The position numbers and the translations under genes are program-made. This document shows positions 21,321 to 33,187 of a DNA stretch of 64,000 bases, in pieces; positions within the stretch are counted from its first letter, which is position 1, and every line of letters begins with the position of its first letter. This DNA comes from Allomyces macrogynus ATCC 38327 (lineage: Eukaryota; Blastocladiomycota; Blastocladiomycetes; Blastocladiales; Blastocladiaceae). The stretch is taken from NCBI GenBank assembly GCA_000151295.1, contig GG745370.1, positions 1 to 64,000 of the forward strand, in the 5' to 3' direction. The notes below the pieces were generated by a model. That model was not told where the DNA came from and did not search any database. It saw only the letters and a list, made by a program, of their open reading frames with translations.

Positions 21321-23429
21321 ATGGCCTCGACCAGCGGCACTGCCGCCGCGGCCGGCCCGCCACCACCATTTCGCGTATCCGTGCACCTCGACCACCGCGC
21401 CGTATGCTTTGCGGGCGAAACACTATCCGCCACCGTCAAAATCGCGCACGTCGCCGCCGGTACGCCGTGCCCCGCACCTGCCCTGCCACCTTCCAACGAA
21501 CCAACGAACGAACGCTGACAACGCGCTTCTTCTTGCCCAGCAAGCCGCCCGCGCGCCGCCCAGCACCGCGACCCTTGGTAACGACGATGACGTGCCCGCC
21601 GATCACGACCGACACAGTACCGCCGCCACGTTTGTCTCGGGTGCAGCTGTTCCTCCCGCTGCGTCTGTGGTACACGGACGCCGCGAGTCGACGGCATCGC
21701 TCGCGTCCGACGCGCCCTCAGGCGCACCGCGCCGGCCAAGCGATGTGGCCTCGTCGATCCTCTCGTTTGTCACGGGGTTCACGTCGCGACGCGGGTCTGC
21801 GACTGCACTGTCGCGATCGACGCCGAATCTGTCCATAGCCGCACCTCCTGACGACACGGTGCACTTGTTGCTCGGCCGCGTTCAGGTGGTCGGCGTGTTT
21901 GCCGTCGACTCGCAGTACGTGCAGCCCACCGTATTTCACGGGATGCGCAAGGCCACGGCCACGGCAGTCGCTATGCCGTACGCGGGCAACGGTACGCAAA
22001 CCATTCTCCTTGGCCCGCGCTGCACGTGCTTCCGCTCACGTCCCACCACCACCCTAGAGTACCCGCTCTTTATCTCTGCGCACTCGCTCCTCTTTGTCGA
22101 CCTCCGCCTTCGCCCCGGCGACGCGCGCGCATTCACCTTCCGCACCCTCTTACCCCTCTCCCTTCCCCCTACGCACCGCGGCAAACTCTTCCGCGTCACC
22201 TACCGCCTCGTCATCCACATCCAGCCGCGGCACCACGCGCCCATTCTTCTCCACGCGCCCTTCCGCGTCTTTTCCGCGCTCGAGGACGACGGCCAGTCAC
22301 CCGTACACGACCTGCTCAACCCAATCGTGCACGCGCGCGACACGGCCGACGTCATCGACTTGCAGGCAGTGGTGAAAGAACCCGTGCGGGGAGTACCGCA
22401 TAGCAAATCGCACGACGAGATTGTGGATTTCTTGAAAACGCTCGACGAGGCGTGCGACAACGAGGATGAGGGGGTCGGGTCGCCATCGGTCCCGGGGACA
22501 AGGAGGGCGAGTGGCGCGTCGGCGGGGACAGGGACGAGAACGCCGCCGAGTCCAGCGACGCCACCAAGAGGTGGAGGTGGTAGGGTCGGGAGTAAGGTGA
22601 TTTACGGCCAGTGGGTGTGCAAAATTCAAGCGTTCTTGTTGCAGGCGCCTTCAGGTACAGTAACTTCACTCTCGCGTCCACCGTTGCAAATGGCTCACCG
22701 TGCGATGCCGCAACCCCCGCAGTCGTGTTTGATATTTCCCGCAATGACACGCGCGTCGCCAAACTCAAGCTCCGCCGGACTGCACACCGACTCGGCGACG
22801 TGATTCCGGGCATTGTCGATTTCCGCGACGCCGACGCCGCCACGCACCAGGTGCGTGTACCCCCACCTCCTCCACCCCCACCGCGCGACTTCGCCTGGCT
22901 GACCGCGCACCTACCAGGTCTCGATCTTCCTCGAATCTTACGAGGACGTGGCATCCAGTCTCTCCGTCCGCCCCGCCGCACAGACGCACGCACTCACGAC
23001 CCGCGTCCTGTCACGCGTGCACGAAGCCGTGCAGAACCTGGCCGTCTGGCCATTTGAACTCGTGGTCCCGGAATCGGCCACACCCACGTTCGCCACGTCC
23101 GGGAGTACGCCCCTCCACACCCCGCACCCCATTCCCGGATCTTCACTCACCCTCTACCGTGACTAGTCGCCCTGCACCACCACCTGCGCGTGGAACTCCA
23201 CACACGGCGGTACCGGGACCGGTCGCTGTTCGCGCTCGCGCACGGGACGGCGCGATCGGCCGCGCTCGTCGCGCAGCCCGAGGTGGAAGTGGACGTGTTT
23301 TCGTGCACTTTGCCAGTGCGGATTCTGGCCGCACCGCATCCGATGTACCGCGACTTGGTCGAGGTCGCGCCGGCGCCGGAAGTGGTAGGGGATGCGCTGG
23401 CGTCGCCGCTGTCGCCACTCGCGCGGTAA
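21321..23429 (+). CDS. RGP1: Rgp1-like arrestin-fold subunit of the Ric1-Rgp1 complex
   Basis: Five exons: 21321-21459, 21545-22579, 22645-22850, 22918-23104 and 23167-23429. They sum to 1830 nt (609 aa). The first two acceptor/donor choices are the best that keep frame. The N-terminal beta-sandwich starts FRVSVHLDHRAVCFAGETLS. A Ser/Ala-rich linker (about residues 60-170) leads to VHLLLGRVQVVGVFAVDSQY and HSLLFVDLRL with RGKLFRVTYRLVIHIQP. The C-terminal half has FDISRNDTRVAKLKLRRTAH, RLGDVIPGIVDF, VSIFLESYEDVASSL and ATPTFATSG, matching Rgp1. With Ric1 it acts as nucleotide exchange factor for Ypt6/Rab6 at the Golgi. A possible AATAAA lies at 23615-23620. Confidence 0.88.
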
Positions 23430-23620
23430 GGTGGAGAGAGAGAGAGAGACCAGGAGGGAGGGGAAATGCAATGAATAGCAGGTGGTCATAATGATTTATC
23501 AATGCAAGTGGCATCTGTCTCGCCAAACGAACCCGACGACGCGTCCTGCGCCGCGCACCAATCAACCCAACCATCACCGGAAATATGCAAACACGCCCAA
23601 AGCAAACGCAAAACAATAAA

Positions 23621-23658
23621 TCTCCTCCTCCTCCTCCTCCTCCTCCTCCTCCTCCTCC
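23621..23658. repeat. (CTC)n trinucleotide microsatellite
   Basis: About twelve consecutive CTC units lie in the short convergent spacer between RGP1 and SYG1. The minus strand reads GAG/GGA and could be translated as poly-Gly, but it lies downstream of the SYG1 stop codon. Confidence 0.9.
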
Positions 23659-23665
23659 ACCACCC

Positions 23666-26600
23666 TCAAACGTGCGCGTTCCCGCCACCTCCGACAGTCC
23701 CGGCATGTCCACCATGTACGTCGTCATCGTCATGTGCGTGCGGCGCCCTTGGTAACGGAATTTCCTTGGTCGCACGGAACTGGCCGCAGTTCGACACGTG
23801 TTCGTTTTCCATGCGGAACAGGCACCAGACGACACGGCGCACGACTTCAAGTAATGCCGAGACCATGGTGAGCGTGAAGACGGGTAACGTCGGGAGCCAG
23901 TGGCCGGGCGAGACGAGCTACGACGTAACGCGAAGCGGTGAGCAATTCGAAGCGATGGAGAAGAGCACGAAAGAGCGTACCATGACCCACGACGCGCGCA
24001 ACACCACATTCAGCACCAACGCCGCGTAATACCACCATTCCGGGAAAATCTTGTCGTGCCTTAACCCCCTCGCCCCACGCTGCAACAAGCCCCAATCGAA
24101 CACCGTATCCCAAGCGATCGCGTAGAGAGTGGCCGCACACGAAATCCCAATCCAGAGATAGAACCAGGCGCTCAACTGCGTCGCGCGCCAGTGGAAACTG
24201 GAGACGACCACGGCCGACGACAGTGCGTACTTGACGGCGTTGGTCATGTGCGGGTGCAGGTGGCCCGAGTCGTAGGTGCGCCGCAGGCACTGCACGAACC
24301 GCAGGACGAGTGGGACGAGCGCGAAGGCAAGGGTGAACAGGGAAGTGGATGTGTCGCAGGCTTCTTGTTGCCGGAACGACACGCAGAAGAAGAGCGGCAG
24401 CGAGGTCAACGAGAACGTGAGCGAGCACAGGATGTCGGTCAGGAAAAAGTCGCGGAAGTAGATTTTGTGGAACGGCGAGAGCACGATGCGCGTCTGGAAT
24501 AACGGAGAAAAGAGGCGACTTGTTAGAGCAAGCAAAGCAAGCGTCGCCACGGAAACGTACCAGCGTCCGGATCAACCAGTACCGCGCGCCGCGGAACATG
24601 ATCGGCAACGGATTCGCAAACAGGGCCACGACAACCGCCGAGAAGACGACCGGCAATACGAGCGGCGACATGCCGAGATCGGCATTGTAGGGGCTCAGCG
24701 TCAGGAACACGAACAGGCTCCACGTGAAGAAGAGCAGCGACGGCAATGAGAGAAACTCGAGGTAGTGAATGTGGTCCCGCGAGTCAAACTCGAAAATGAA
24801 CGCATAGTTGACGCCGTGAATCGACCACATCGACAGGCACCCGACAAAGAGCATGGCGAAGACAATCGGCATCAGCAGGCCCGAGTAGACTTGCACCATC
24901 GGGATAAAGTGCGGCGCGTTGTAGGTCTCGCCCTTGATGACTAGTTTTGGGGTCGAGCGGACGTGAGCACGGACGGACGCGGAAGAGGAGCAGGTCTAGA
25001 AAGAGAAGAGTAACGTACTCACGACAATGCACTGGATCAACAGGCACAACCCGGCCCCCAAGAAGAACCCGCTCGTCCACGTTACTTCCTGGTACGTGAC
25101 CTTGCGCTTGTCGGGTAACCGCAGCTGCTTCATGCCGACCTGCCGCCGCCCATTTGCGAAAAACTCGCAGTAGAGGTTCTCGGTTTCCTTGAGCAGGTCG
25201 CGCACGGTCCGGTCCTGGTCCCACTTGAGCAGCGGCTTGCGGTCGGTCATGTACGGCCGCGACGCCTGCCAATGCGCCGTCTTGGAAAACTTCTTCAGGA
25301 TCTTGATCATGCCCGTAAAGTTAAGAATCTAGATGCGCGGGGTGGAGGGTGCGTAAGCGACAATGAACGAGAGCCCTCGGATGGGAGGAGCGTGGTAGGA
25401 GGCAAGTACCACGATCGAACCTGGTAATTGCGCAGCAACAGCAGGCCGCGATAGAACTCGAGCATGGCGTCGCGCAGGACCTTTTTCCGGATCATGGTCG
25501 ACGGGCTGACCGGAGCCGAGTGCAAGAATCGGAGGACGACGGGCTGGGCAGGAAAGATCAAGTTCGAGTGAGCTCACAAGCGTAGTAAGCACACGAAAAT
25601 GGTGACAGTCGACGTACCTCGGTCGTGAGCGCTGCCTCGAGCGAGTTGCGCTCTTGCCGCTGCATCGCGATTTGCTGCTTGATCTTGGACATGGTGTCGA
25701 GCTGGATTTGCCTTTGCTCTGCGTTCACGGCACAACGGGTTAGTTTCTCATAACAGCGGGATGGAAAGTCGATGCACGCACCGGTATAGAACGTGTCGAT
25801 CTTGTTGAGTTCGGCATCGAGCATCTTGAAAAACTCCTTTTCGGCATGCCCGCGCGTCTCGAGAAACTCGTCAAATGCGCCAATTACGACCGGCTCGTCG
25901 ACTACACAGCCCACCCGACGTCGTCATTGATCAGCCATCCCATTTTGCACATCCACTGTCCTCGAACAATCACCTCTCAGAGCGTACCTCCAGCCATGAC
26001 CGTCCCCGCGCGATGCCGCTGCCGGTACGCCGAGATCGTCGACCTAAACGACGACTTCCTTACAACCGACCGACTGCGATCGCGCGACTTCGCGCGCGCC
26101 GTCGCATCCGCCACATCGTCCAAATGCATGTCGAGAATCAGCCCCTGGTCCATGTCGCTGCCGAGACTGCCGAGCACCTGCAACGCGTCTTCACCACCCG
26201 CATTTGCGAGCGCGTACTTGGCCGCACCACCACGGCCTCTTGCGGGCGTCGCCGGGGAAGAGTCCAGACTCACGATGGACGATGCTGCAGCCGAGGACGC
26301 GGTCGCGGTGGTCGGGAACGGCACGTGCGCATTTGCCGGTCCCGTCTTTTCGTCATTCGCAAAATGCGCGTGCAGCGATTGGTGAAGGGACGGCGCCGCG
26401 CGCGCCGTGTCGTCGGCGGGCGTCATCCTGCGGTCGTCGTCGGTCGTGGTGGCCGGATCCACTTCGGCCAGCAGCGCGAGCGACTCGTCGGGTGCGCCAG
26501 TGCGACCTCGTGCAGCGTTTGGTGGCGAGGAAAGGATGGGCGCAGACCCGTCGGGCGAGTTACTGCGCGAGACGGCGGCCGAGGCCGAGACGGTGCCGCC

Positions 26601-26720
26601 CGCGGCAATGATCTGCTCGTGCTGGATGAGCGTGATTTTTTTCTTGAGGCCGCGATAATCGAGGTACTTGGCCCGCCATTCGGGTACGGCCTCCTGTGCG
26701 AGGCTCTTGGCGAACTTCAT
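23666..26720 (-). CDS. SYG1: SPX-EXS phosphate sensor/exporter, SYG1/XPR1 type
   Basis: Eight exons, complement(23666..23917, 23981..24493, 24561..24940, 25019..25328, 25421..25543, 25618..25718, 25782..25901, 25988..26720), give 2532 nt (843 aa). The SPX domain opens MKFAKSLAQEAVPEWRAKYL with LDYRGLKKKI. It is split by a low-complexity Ser/Ala/Thr-rich insert of about 190 residues, then resumes AEKEFFKMLDAELNKIDTFY and NFTGMIKILKKFSK. Transmembrane helices follow (GFFLGAGLCLLIQCIVV onward), and the EXS domain contains VLSPFHKIYFRDFFLTDIL, AWDTVFDWGLL and FRMENEHVSNCGQFRATKEI. SPX lysines bind inositol pyrophosphates. XPR1 exports phosphate at the plasma membrane, whereas yeast Syg1 is less understood. 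The C-terminal tail is Asp/His/Gly-rich. Confidence 0.95.
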
Positions 26721-27268
26721 TGTGGAAGTGGGGCGCTGGAGCGCGCGTCGCCGTCTAGTCGTTCAGTCGAGTAGGGTGCCGGGCGGGCGTGGCGTGAAGT
26801 ACTTGGCGATCAGGCGCGAGAAGAGAAAGGACGAGCTGAAGCAGCTGAGCTGGAGGCGGGTCGTTGTGAGCGGGCAAGTTGCCGATTGACGTCGGATGAC
26901 GCGGCTGCCAAGCAATCAGAACGAGCGCAGCGGCGGTGGCCCGCGGATAGATGACGAATGCCGCGAGCCGTGCGGGCAGAGTTTCGTGAGCGGGATCGTT
27001 CCAAGAGAAGATGGTCGAAGAGGTCGTCAACCGAGCTGAGAACCGCTCAAGGCGGCAAAATGGAAACGGGTGCACTGTTGCAGCGTCGGCAGACCACATT
27101 GCATCGTAACTGTGACATCTCACAAATACGCCTTGTTACGGATGTACCTCTCTTTCGCCGCGTTTCGCCACTCGATAAACTGGATCGAGATTTGCGTTGG
27201 CCCGTTGGATCACTGCCATCCTTTCTCCACCAAATCTCTCCTTTCTCGCCCGCTCTGCACTCCCGGCA
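26721..27268. promoter_or_regulatory. divergent promoter region, SYG1 / unidentified gene
   Basis: The 548 bases between divergent start codons have a mid-GC composition. A TTTCTCGCC/CTTTC-type pyrimidine stretch precedes the + strand start. No recognised element. Confidence 0.4.
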
Positions 27269-28270
27269 ATGACAAGCAACAGCAGTACAGCCGACCGAAA
27301 CCCCAGCTCGAGCCCGCAGCCCGGCACCGAGGCGCCTTCTACACCGACATCCGAGCCAGCAGCGCCATCTCCGACGTGAACGATGCCCCACCACCCTACA
27401 CCGCCGCGTTCACGAACCCACCACCACCGCCCGCGGCGGCGCGCAGTGGCGCCGCCGACCTGATGGCGCGGTTCGCCGCGTGGGCCTTCCCGAAACTCGT
27501 GACCCCACCCGAGCAAGTCGTGATTGTGGGCGATGCGCACGCGGCCTTTGGTGCGCTCATGGTCGTGCTCGACACGGTGTTGCGGCCTGCGAAAATCGAG
27601 CGGCAAGGGCTCGGGCGCGAGATCGAGATCGCGCAACGTCGGACCAGTGGGACGTGCGCGCGATTCCGCAGACCGAGGGTGTGGTGCGGTAAGATGGTTG
27701 GAGAGGGTTTGCGCGTCGTAGTGGGGCTTCGACTGAACGCTGAGGGTGATGGAATAGTTGGAAAAGGTGGTCAAGGGCGCGCTGGCGTCGGCGACGCGCG
27801 TTGTCAACTTGCTCGACGCACAGCAGTGCGTTCTGATTGTGTGATTTTCCGAGCTCAACGACCAGACTGACCTGACCGAATGACGCGCGAATTTGGACAG
27901 AGATCCAGCAGCATCCGTCGTCCCGGCACTCCTCGATGACATCTCACAGCCCGTGCAGTACCGATGCCTGCACTCGCTCGCGCGCGCTGAAAAGATTGAC
28001 CTTTCCCGATTCGGCCGCGCAGCGAACCACGTCTCGCTCGTCGACGACCGCGACGACTCTGCCATTGTTCGCTTCTGGTCCGGGCTCGCCGAGTCGGCGC
28101 GCGAGCAGCGGCGGCAGGCTTTGGTGGCCAAAGTGGCGGCACAGCGGGCAGCACGGGAAGAGACAGTCGAGTCTGAAAACGGTTTTATTTACAGCTACAC
28201 TAAATCGATGCATGATGCGAGATTCATGGGGACTTCTGCACGTCGCCGTTGTTGTCGCGGCTGGCCATGA
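27269..28270 (+). CDS. unidentified multi-exon protein
   Basis: Exon 1 (27269-27375) encodes MTSNSSTADRNPSSS and a Pro/Ser/Thr-rich leader. A 71-nt intron (27376-27446) leads to exon 2 (from 27447): ADLMARFAAWAFPKL, VTPPEQVVIVGDAHAAFGAL and MVVLDTVLRPAKIERQGLG. Near 27640 the natural reading seems to move frame (TSDQWDVRAIPQTEGVV). Further exons probably encode LEKVVKGALASATRVVNLLD (about 27756) and, at the end, DDISQPVQYRCLHSLARAEK and FWSGLAESAREQRRQALVAK (about 27930-28130). I cannot give one exon chain that keeps frame throughout. No membrane segment or motif identifies the family. The 3' end overlaps the convergent gene at 28224. Confidence 0.45.
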
Positions 28271-28601
28271 TCTGCTTGCGCACGCGGTCGAGCTCGTCGT
28301 CCATGGACGCGCGCGCGACGGGTTTGGCAAACCAGATCGGCGCCATGAACCAGACGGTGGTGCCGAGCACGGCGACGCCGGCCCTAATGCGACCGGCAGC
28401 AGGGGTGTCAGGCGCTGTCGTGGTCGGTTGGGATCGGCGGGTCGGAGGAGCGCGAACCAGAAGAGCGCCGGGCGGCGGAAGAGCGGCGGCAGCGTTTGCA
28501 CCGGCTCGGCAAGGACGTCGGGGCGCGGCGCGGGCATGGTTTGCAGCGGGTGCGCGGGCGGCTCGGTGCGGGGGTGGGTGGCAAGATAGCAAGCAGTGCA
28601 T
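28224..28601 (-). CDS. small putative mitochondrial membrane protein, unidentified
   Basis: An open frame of 125 codons from ATG at 28601. The first about 60 residues are rich in Ala, Arg and Pro without acidic residues, as in mitochondrial presequences. One hydrophobic segment follows (RIRAGVAVLGTTVWFMAPIW), then a charged tail ASMDDELDRVRKQIMASRDN. The layout fits a small inner-membrane assembly or subunit protein, but I do not recognise the family. A longer form with upstream exons cannot be excluded. It overlaps the 3' end of the convergent gene. Confidence 0.5.
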   Translation of the reverse strand: MHCLLSCHPPPHRAARAPAANHARAAPRRPCRAGANAAAALPPPGALLVRAPPTRRSQPTTTAPDTPAAGRIRAGVAVLGTTVWFMAPIWFAKPVARASMDDELDRVRKQIMASRDNNGDVQKSP

Positions 28602-29076
28602 GGGCTGTCGACCGCGGCGTAGGTCAGCGCGGGCGCTGGAGCAGCCTGGAGCAGCCAGGGGACGCGCTCTGTGCATGCGCACGTGGTGGATCTGCCACAC
28701 CTGTCGTGTGCAACCAGCGCGCGTCAGCGCCGAACAGGCTCCCACCGAGCGCGCAGAGAAAGGCAACGCAACCCAACAAGCCGCGTGCGATCGCTGGCCT
28801 GGCCCGCGCCAGCCAGAATCGGCCGGCGCGTCGCCCCCCGCTCCCGCGCTCCCCCCGCACCCAAAGAAGCACTTCCGCCGCCAAGAGCACCCACCAACCG
28901 CTGCAGGTACCAACCGCACATGCTCGACGACGCGCGATCCGACGCGCCGAGGCCGCCTGCGCGCTCCACCGGGCTGCACGCGTCGTCTGCGAGCGAGCGA
29001 CCCAATCCGCGACGATTGATCCCGGCCCCAGTCCTGACCCGCCTTCCCACCAAACCAAACTAGCCCGTCCGCCAAG
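28602..29076. promoter_or_regulatory. divergent promoter region
   Basis: The 475 bases lie between the small minus-strand gene and the RRM gene. They are GC-rich, with a C/A-rich leader (CCACCAAACCAAAC) just before the RRM start. No TATA box recognised. Confidence 0.4.
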
Positions 29077-30277
29077 ATGACCGAGTCCGCAACCTCGCCC
29101 GCGCGCCCCAAGTCGCCCGTCCGCCCCGCCGCCGCCGCCGCCGCCGCGACCGCGTCGACCTCGCCGACGCAGACGCCGCTCCCCAAGTCGCCGTCGCCGA
29201 CCAAGACCCTCACGTCGGACGCGCCCGCGGAGCCCACTGCTCACCGTGAGCCGCGCGAGCGCCGCCCGCGGCACAAGCGTGCGCCGCTGACCGACGCCGA
29301 GCGCATCGAGCAGGACACGCGGCGCGTGTTTGTCGGCAAGTTGCCGTTCAAGGTGACGATTGGCGAGGTGCGTGCGCATTTTGCGGCCGCGGGCGCCGTC
29401 GACGACGTGCACCTGGTCAAGAAGGCCACGCCGGAGCGCCCGCAGGGTTTTGGGTTTGTGCTGTTCAAGGACGCCAAGGCGGTCGAGGTCGCGGTCGCGC
29501 AGCTGAACGGGTCGGACTTGAAGGGGGCCAATCTGGATGTGCAGCGGATTGATCCGGAGCGCGCCGCGCGTAAGGCCGAGGCGCGGGCCAAGGCGATTGC
29601 CGAGGGGCATATTCAGCCGCGGGTACGTGTTGGATTGGTTTGGAGCCGTTCTAAAAGACCGAGACACTGATCGGATTCACTTTCTCCCAAACTAGAACCA
29701 CCACCAGGCCAACGACACGGACGGCGGCGAGCTGAAGCAGAAGCGCGGCGCGCGCAAGCCCAAGACGCCGCGCGCGCAGCACGGTGACGGCGAGCACCAC
29801 GCCGGCAAGCCCGCGACTGCCGAGGGGGGCGAGCCCGGGTCGGTGCGTCGTGCGCGCAAGCCGCGCCCGGCCACCGCCGGCGAAGGTGGCGAGCCGCGCG
29901 AGCGCCAGCCGCGTCCGCGCGGCCCCTCCAAGAAGGAACGTCTGGTGACCGACGGGATTCCGCGCCCCAAGACGCTGTACGTGTCGAACGTGGACAAGTC
30001 GGTCGACGACGCGGCGCTGCGCGCGTTCTTTGAAAAGGCCGGGTATGCCGTGACCTCGGCGACGATCACGTTCACGAGATCCGGACTGCACCGCCAGTTT
30101 GCGTTTGTCGAACTCGGGTCCGAGAAGGAAGTCGAGGACGCGGTTGAGAAGCTCGCGGGCGCGGACTTGGCGGGCAAGTCGATTGGGCTCAAGCGCGCAC
30201 TGATGCTGCCGCCGCGCGAGAAGCCGGCGGCGGCCGAGGGGGAGCAGGCGGCGGTCGCGGCCGAGGCGCACGCGTAA
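29077..30277 (+). CDS. RNA-binding protein with two RRM domains
   Basis: Two exons, 29077-29622 and 29696-30277 (73-nt intron), give 375 aa. The N-terminus is Ala/Pro/Ser/Thr-rich. RRM1 (about residues 86-165) has RNP2 RVFVGKLPF and RNP1 RPQGFGFVLF. An Arg/Lys/Gly-rich, basic linker follows (about 180-275). RRM2 (about 283-360) has RNP2 TLYVSNV and RNP1 RQFAFVEL. The tail is Ala/Glu-rich. Tandem RRMs joined by a basic linker suggest a nuclear or cytoplasmic mRNA-binding protein. The linker's RARKPRP-type repeats could add nonspecific RNA affinity. I cannot name the orthologue. Confidence 0.88.
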
Positions 30278-30735
30278 GGGTGTGAGGGTGTGATGGATAA
30301 GTGATGAGGAGGAAGATGGCCAGTAGTCGGCCGGGATATCGGCTCCGAGTGCCGCGTCGCGCCGCGTCGGCGGACTGCCGGGTGCGTTCGTTCGTGTGTT
30401 TGGAGGGCGTAGTTGTTGCTGGTTCGGTGCATTGTGTCGTTTGATGGTTGGGTTCGCTGCTGGTTTGGTTTGGGCCGGTTGCTGTGGAGATAGTAGTGGA
30501 GAGCACGGCAGCCGAGCCGATCTTTGTGCAGAATGTTTTGGTTGGACACATTGGATGGGTCGCATTCGAAAGTTTCTTGGTGCGAATGGATTTCGTCAGC
30601 GCATCGTCGTCGTCGTCATCGTCAGCATTGCCTCCCCCGCAACGTTGCGACCACCTCCACCATCTTCAGCACCGACCGCCAACCACGAGCACGACCACGC
30701 GCTTCTTGCTGCATTCTCCAACATTAACCGCCACC
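30278..30735. promoter_or_regulatory. RRM-gene 3' region and DOT1 promoter
   Basis: The 458 bases between two same-strand genes include T/G-rich sequence (30380-30560) typical of 3' UTR, then CGTCGTCGTCGTCATCGTC and a C/A-rich leader ahead of the DOT1 ATG. No coding signal. Confidence 0.45.
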
Positions 30736-33187
30736 ATGCACGACACCCCCACCAAGCCGCACGTGCGCATCCGGTCGCGCGACGCCCCGCCCGACGACCC
30801 CTTCGCCTTCCTGTTCCCGCACCCGCGCAAGCACCCGCTCATCATTGAGTCGGCCGCCGCTGCCGCTGCCGCTGCCGCGGCCCACGCATCGTCTTCGACG
30901 GTCAGCGGACCACCGCCAACGGCGGCCGCGTCGCGCCGATCGACGGACGCGGCCGATTTGCCGCCTGCCGCCAAGCGCGCACGGAAAGAGTCCGACCGCC
31001 GCACCGCGGGCGAGAGGGTCGGCACAGCCGATGGAGGCGGCGGTGCGCGGGTGCGCGATGCGGCGAGGGCCGACGAGGGTGGAAGGTACGCACCGGCGCG
31101 GCCACGGCCCGCGAGTGGAGATGCGAGTGCTGAGTACGCGCTTGCTCCTCGACGTTCATGGTCAGAGGAATGGAGAGCTGATTCGCGCGCTCTGTCTAGA
31201 CGTCCACGAGACAAACTGGCGTCGTCGTCATCCTCCGCACGCGGACCACCGGCCTCATCACGCTCATCCAATTCGCACCCACCACCCGCGTCGGCGGGCA
31301 TCTCGGCGTCCTCGTCGATGGCCTCGCTCAAGCATTCGACATCGTCGTCGTCGCTCTCTCCTTCTGCCTCCAATACTGCGTCTGCCTCTGCTTCTTCCAA
31401 ACCCTCCTCGGCACCTCCTGTTTCCTCTTCTTCCGCGTCGGCACCCCCCGCCCCTGCGTCGGCGGGAAGCGCGGCCGCACCTAGCATCATCCACTCGGCC
31501 GACATTGTACATAGCGACTTGAAGAAATACACGCAGTGTGCGTACCGTTGGTGGGCCGTGGTGGCGTCGGGGGGGTGAAGTGTGATGAAGGAGCAAACGC
31601 GCAATCACACTGGTTTTGCCCGCCCGGAGTCGCAGATTCGAAACGTTTAGAGCGTAGGATTGCTCACGTCCATGTCGTTCATAGGGTTCCTGGGGTCTGT
31701 AACGTCGGGAGCCTCGGCGTCGTCGTCGCCCGCATCGCCGTCCAGGCCCGACGCGAACGACGCGATGCCCACCGTCGAGCTCGTCTATTTGAGCAAGGCC
31801 TACCGCGAAACGTACTTTCTCTCCCGTGGACCCATTGGCATCGTGTTTTCCATCGCTCACCGCACTCCGTTCTCACCACGTAGATTCTCGCTCCTGCGCC
31901 CAAAACAAGTCGTGCAAAAATACGCCGCCCTCGCGTCCTCCTCCACGACCCCACCGCTGTTCCCGGCGCCGAAAATTGCCGTGCCGAGCGACTTGTCCGA
32001 ATACGACCCGGTTGCGGACCTGATCGACACGGTGCGCATGCTCGTACAACACACGCTCGTATGTCCGTCGCTCGTGATCCGCGACTTGTTCAGCGACGAG
32101 CCGCACTCGGGCGCCGTCTCACCGCGCGTGGCGGCCACCCCTTCGCCATCGTCGCTGGGGTTACTGCGTCGATTGGAACGCGCACGGAATCGCCGGTCGC
32201 GCAGCGAGTTTGTCGCGGCGGTTGCGGATTTCAACCGCGAGTACGCGCGGTGCAAGAAGGACGGGTATGTGATTGGATATACCAAGAAGCGGTGCGTTCT
32301 GATTTCTCCTCTCCTCTCTTTCCCCATGCGGTCGTTCACGGTACTCACCTGCGGTTTTGTCGCGATAGCATGATGGCCGCGGCGCAAGACGAGCGGCGCG
32401 CGATCCAGCAGTGGCTCAACGAGCCGACGCCACCGGACTTGGTCGCCCACGTCTTGTTCCAGGCGTATGCGCGCGCGGTTGCGCCGCACGCCGACGAGTT
32501 GCAAAATTACGAGGCGTTTTCGAATACCGTGTATGGCGAAATCAACCCGGTGTTTGTGGAACTGCTCATCAAGACGCTCGGGATCAAGGCCAACCATACG
32601 TTCTTGGATCTCGGGAGGTGCGTTTCTTTCGTCATTCATCCCGGCAAGAAAGCGCGTCGCTCACCTTCAATGGTCCATGTAGCGGCATCGGCAACGTCGT
32701 CCTGCACGTCGCCGCACGCACGCAATGCCACGCGTCCGGCATCGAAATCCAGCCCGCGGCCGCGCGCCTCGCGGTCGCGCAACTCGACGAATTCCGCGCA
32801 CGACTCAAGTATTTCAACCGCCGGTGCGGCGCCGTTGATCTCTTCGAGGGCGACATGCTCGCGCACTCGGCAATTCCGCCACTCGTGTCCAAAGCCGACG
32901 TGATTTTCGTCAACAATTACGTGTTTGATCCGAAACTGAACCGCGCGCTCGTCGAGTTATTCCTCGATGTCCAAGAGGGGGCCAAAATCGTGTCGCTCAA
33001 GGAATTTGCGCCGGTCGAGAACCGCATCACGCCGCGGAATGTGCATTCGGTCGAAGCGCTGTTTGATGTGGAGTGTTACGAGTACGGGCCGGATTATGTG
33101 TCGTGGACGGACCAGCCAGGCAAGTGGTACGTTCATACGATGAACCGGAAGCGGGTGCAGGCGTGGCTCGCGGCGCAGGGGATGTGA
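30736..33187 (+). CDS. DOT1: histone H3-K79 methyltransferase Dot1
   Basis: The start ATG is at 30736. The first about 260 residues are low-complexity (Ala runs, Arg/Ser, long Ser tracts) and contain an optional 114-nt in-frame intron (31086-31199). Then HSADIVHSDLKKYTQ precedes an unresolved junction between about 31536 and 31710. PTVELVYLSKAYRET is followed by a 72-nt intron (31812-31883). Exon 31884-32291 contains EYDPVADLIDTVRMLV, exon 32370-32617 ends FLDLG, and exon 32683-33187 begins SGIGNVVLHVAA. Across the last junction this is the AdoMet-binding motif DLGSGIGNVV. ADVIFVNNYVFDPKLN and VSWTDQPGKWYVHTM are further Dot1 signatures. It methylates H3K79 in nucleosomes. The C-terminus ends soon after the catalytic fold, as in fungal Dot1. 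Confidence 0.92.

Noticed and set aside
20653..21540. N-terminal part of a 716-codon open frame running into RGP1
   Set aside because: Only the part from about 21545 matches Rgp1. The upstream part crosses the YOS1 gene and promoter and has no protein-like character.
23620..23660. Poly-Gly coding on the minus strand from the CTC repeat
   Set aside because: It lies downstream of the SYG1 stop codon and in the 3' spacer. No gene model includes it.
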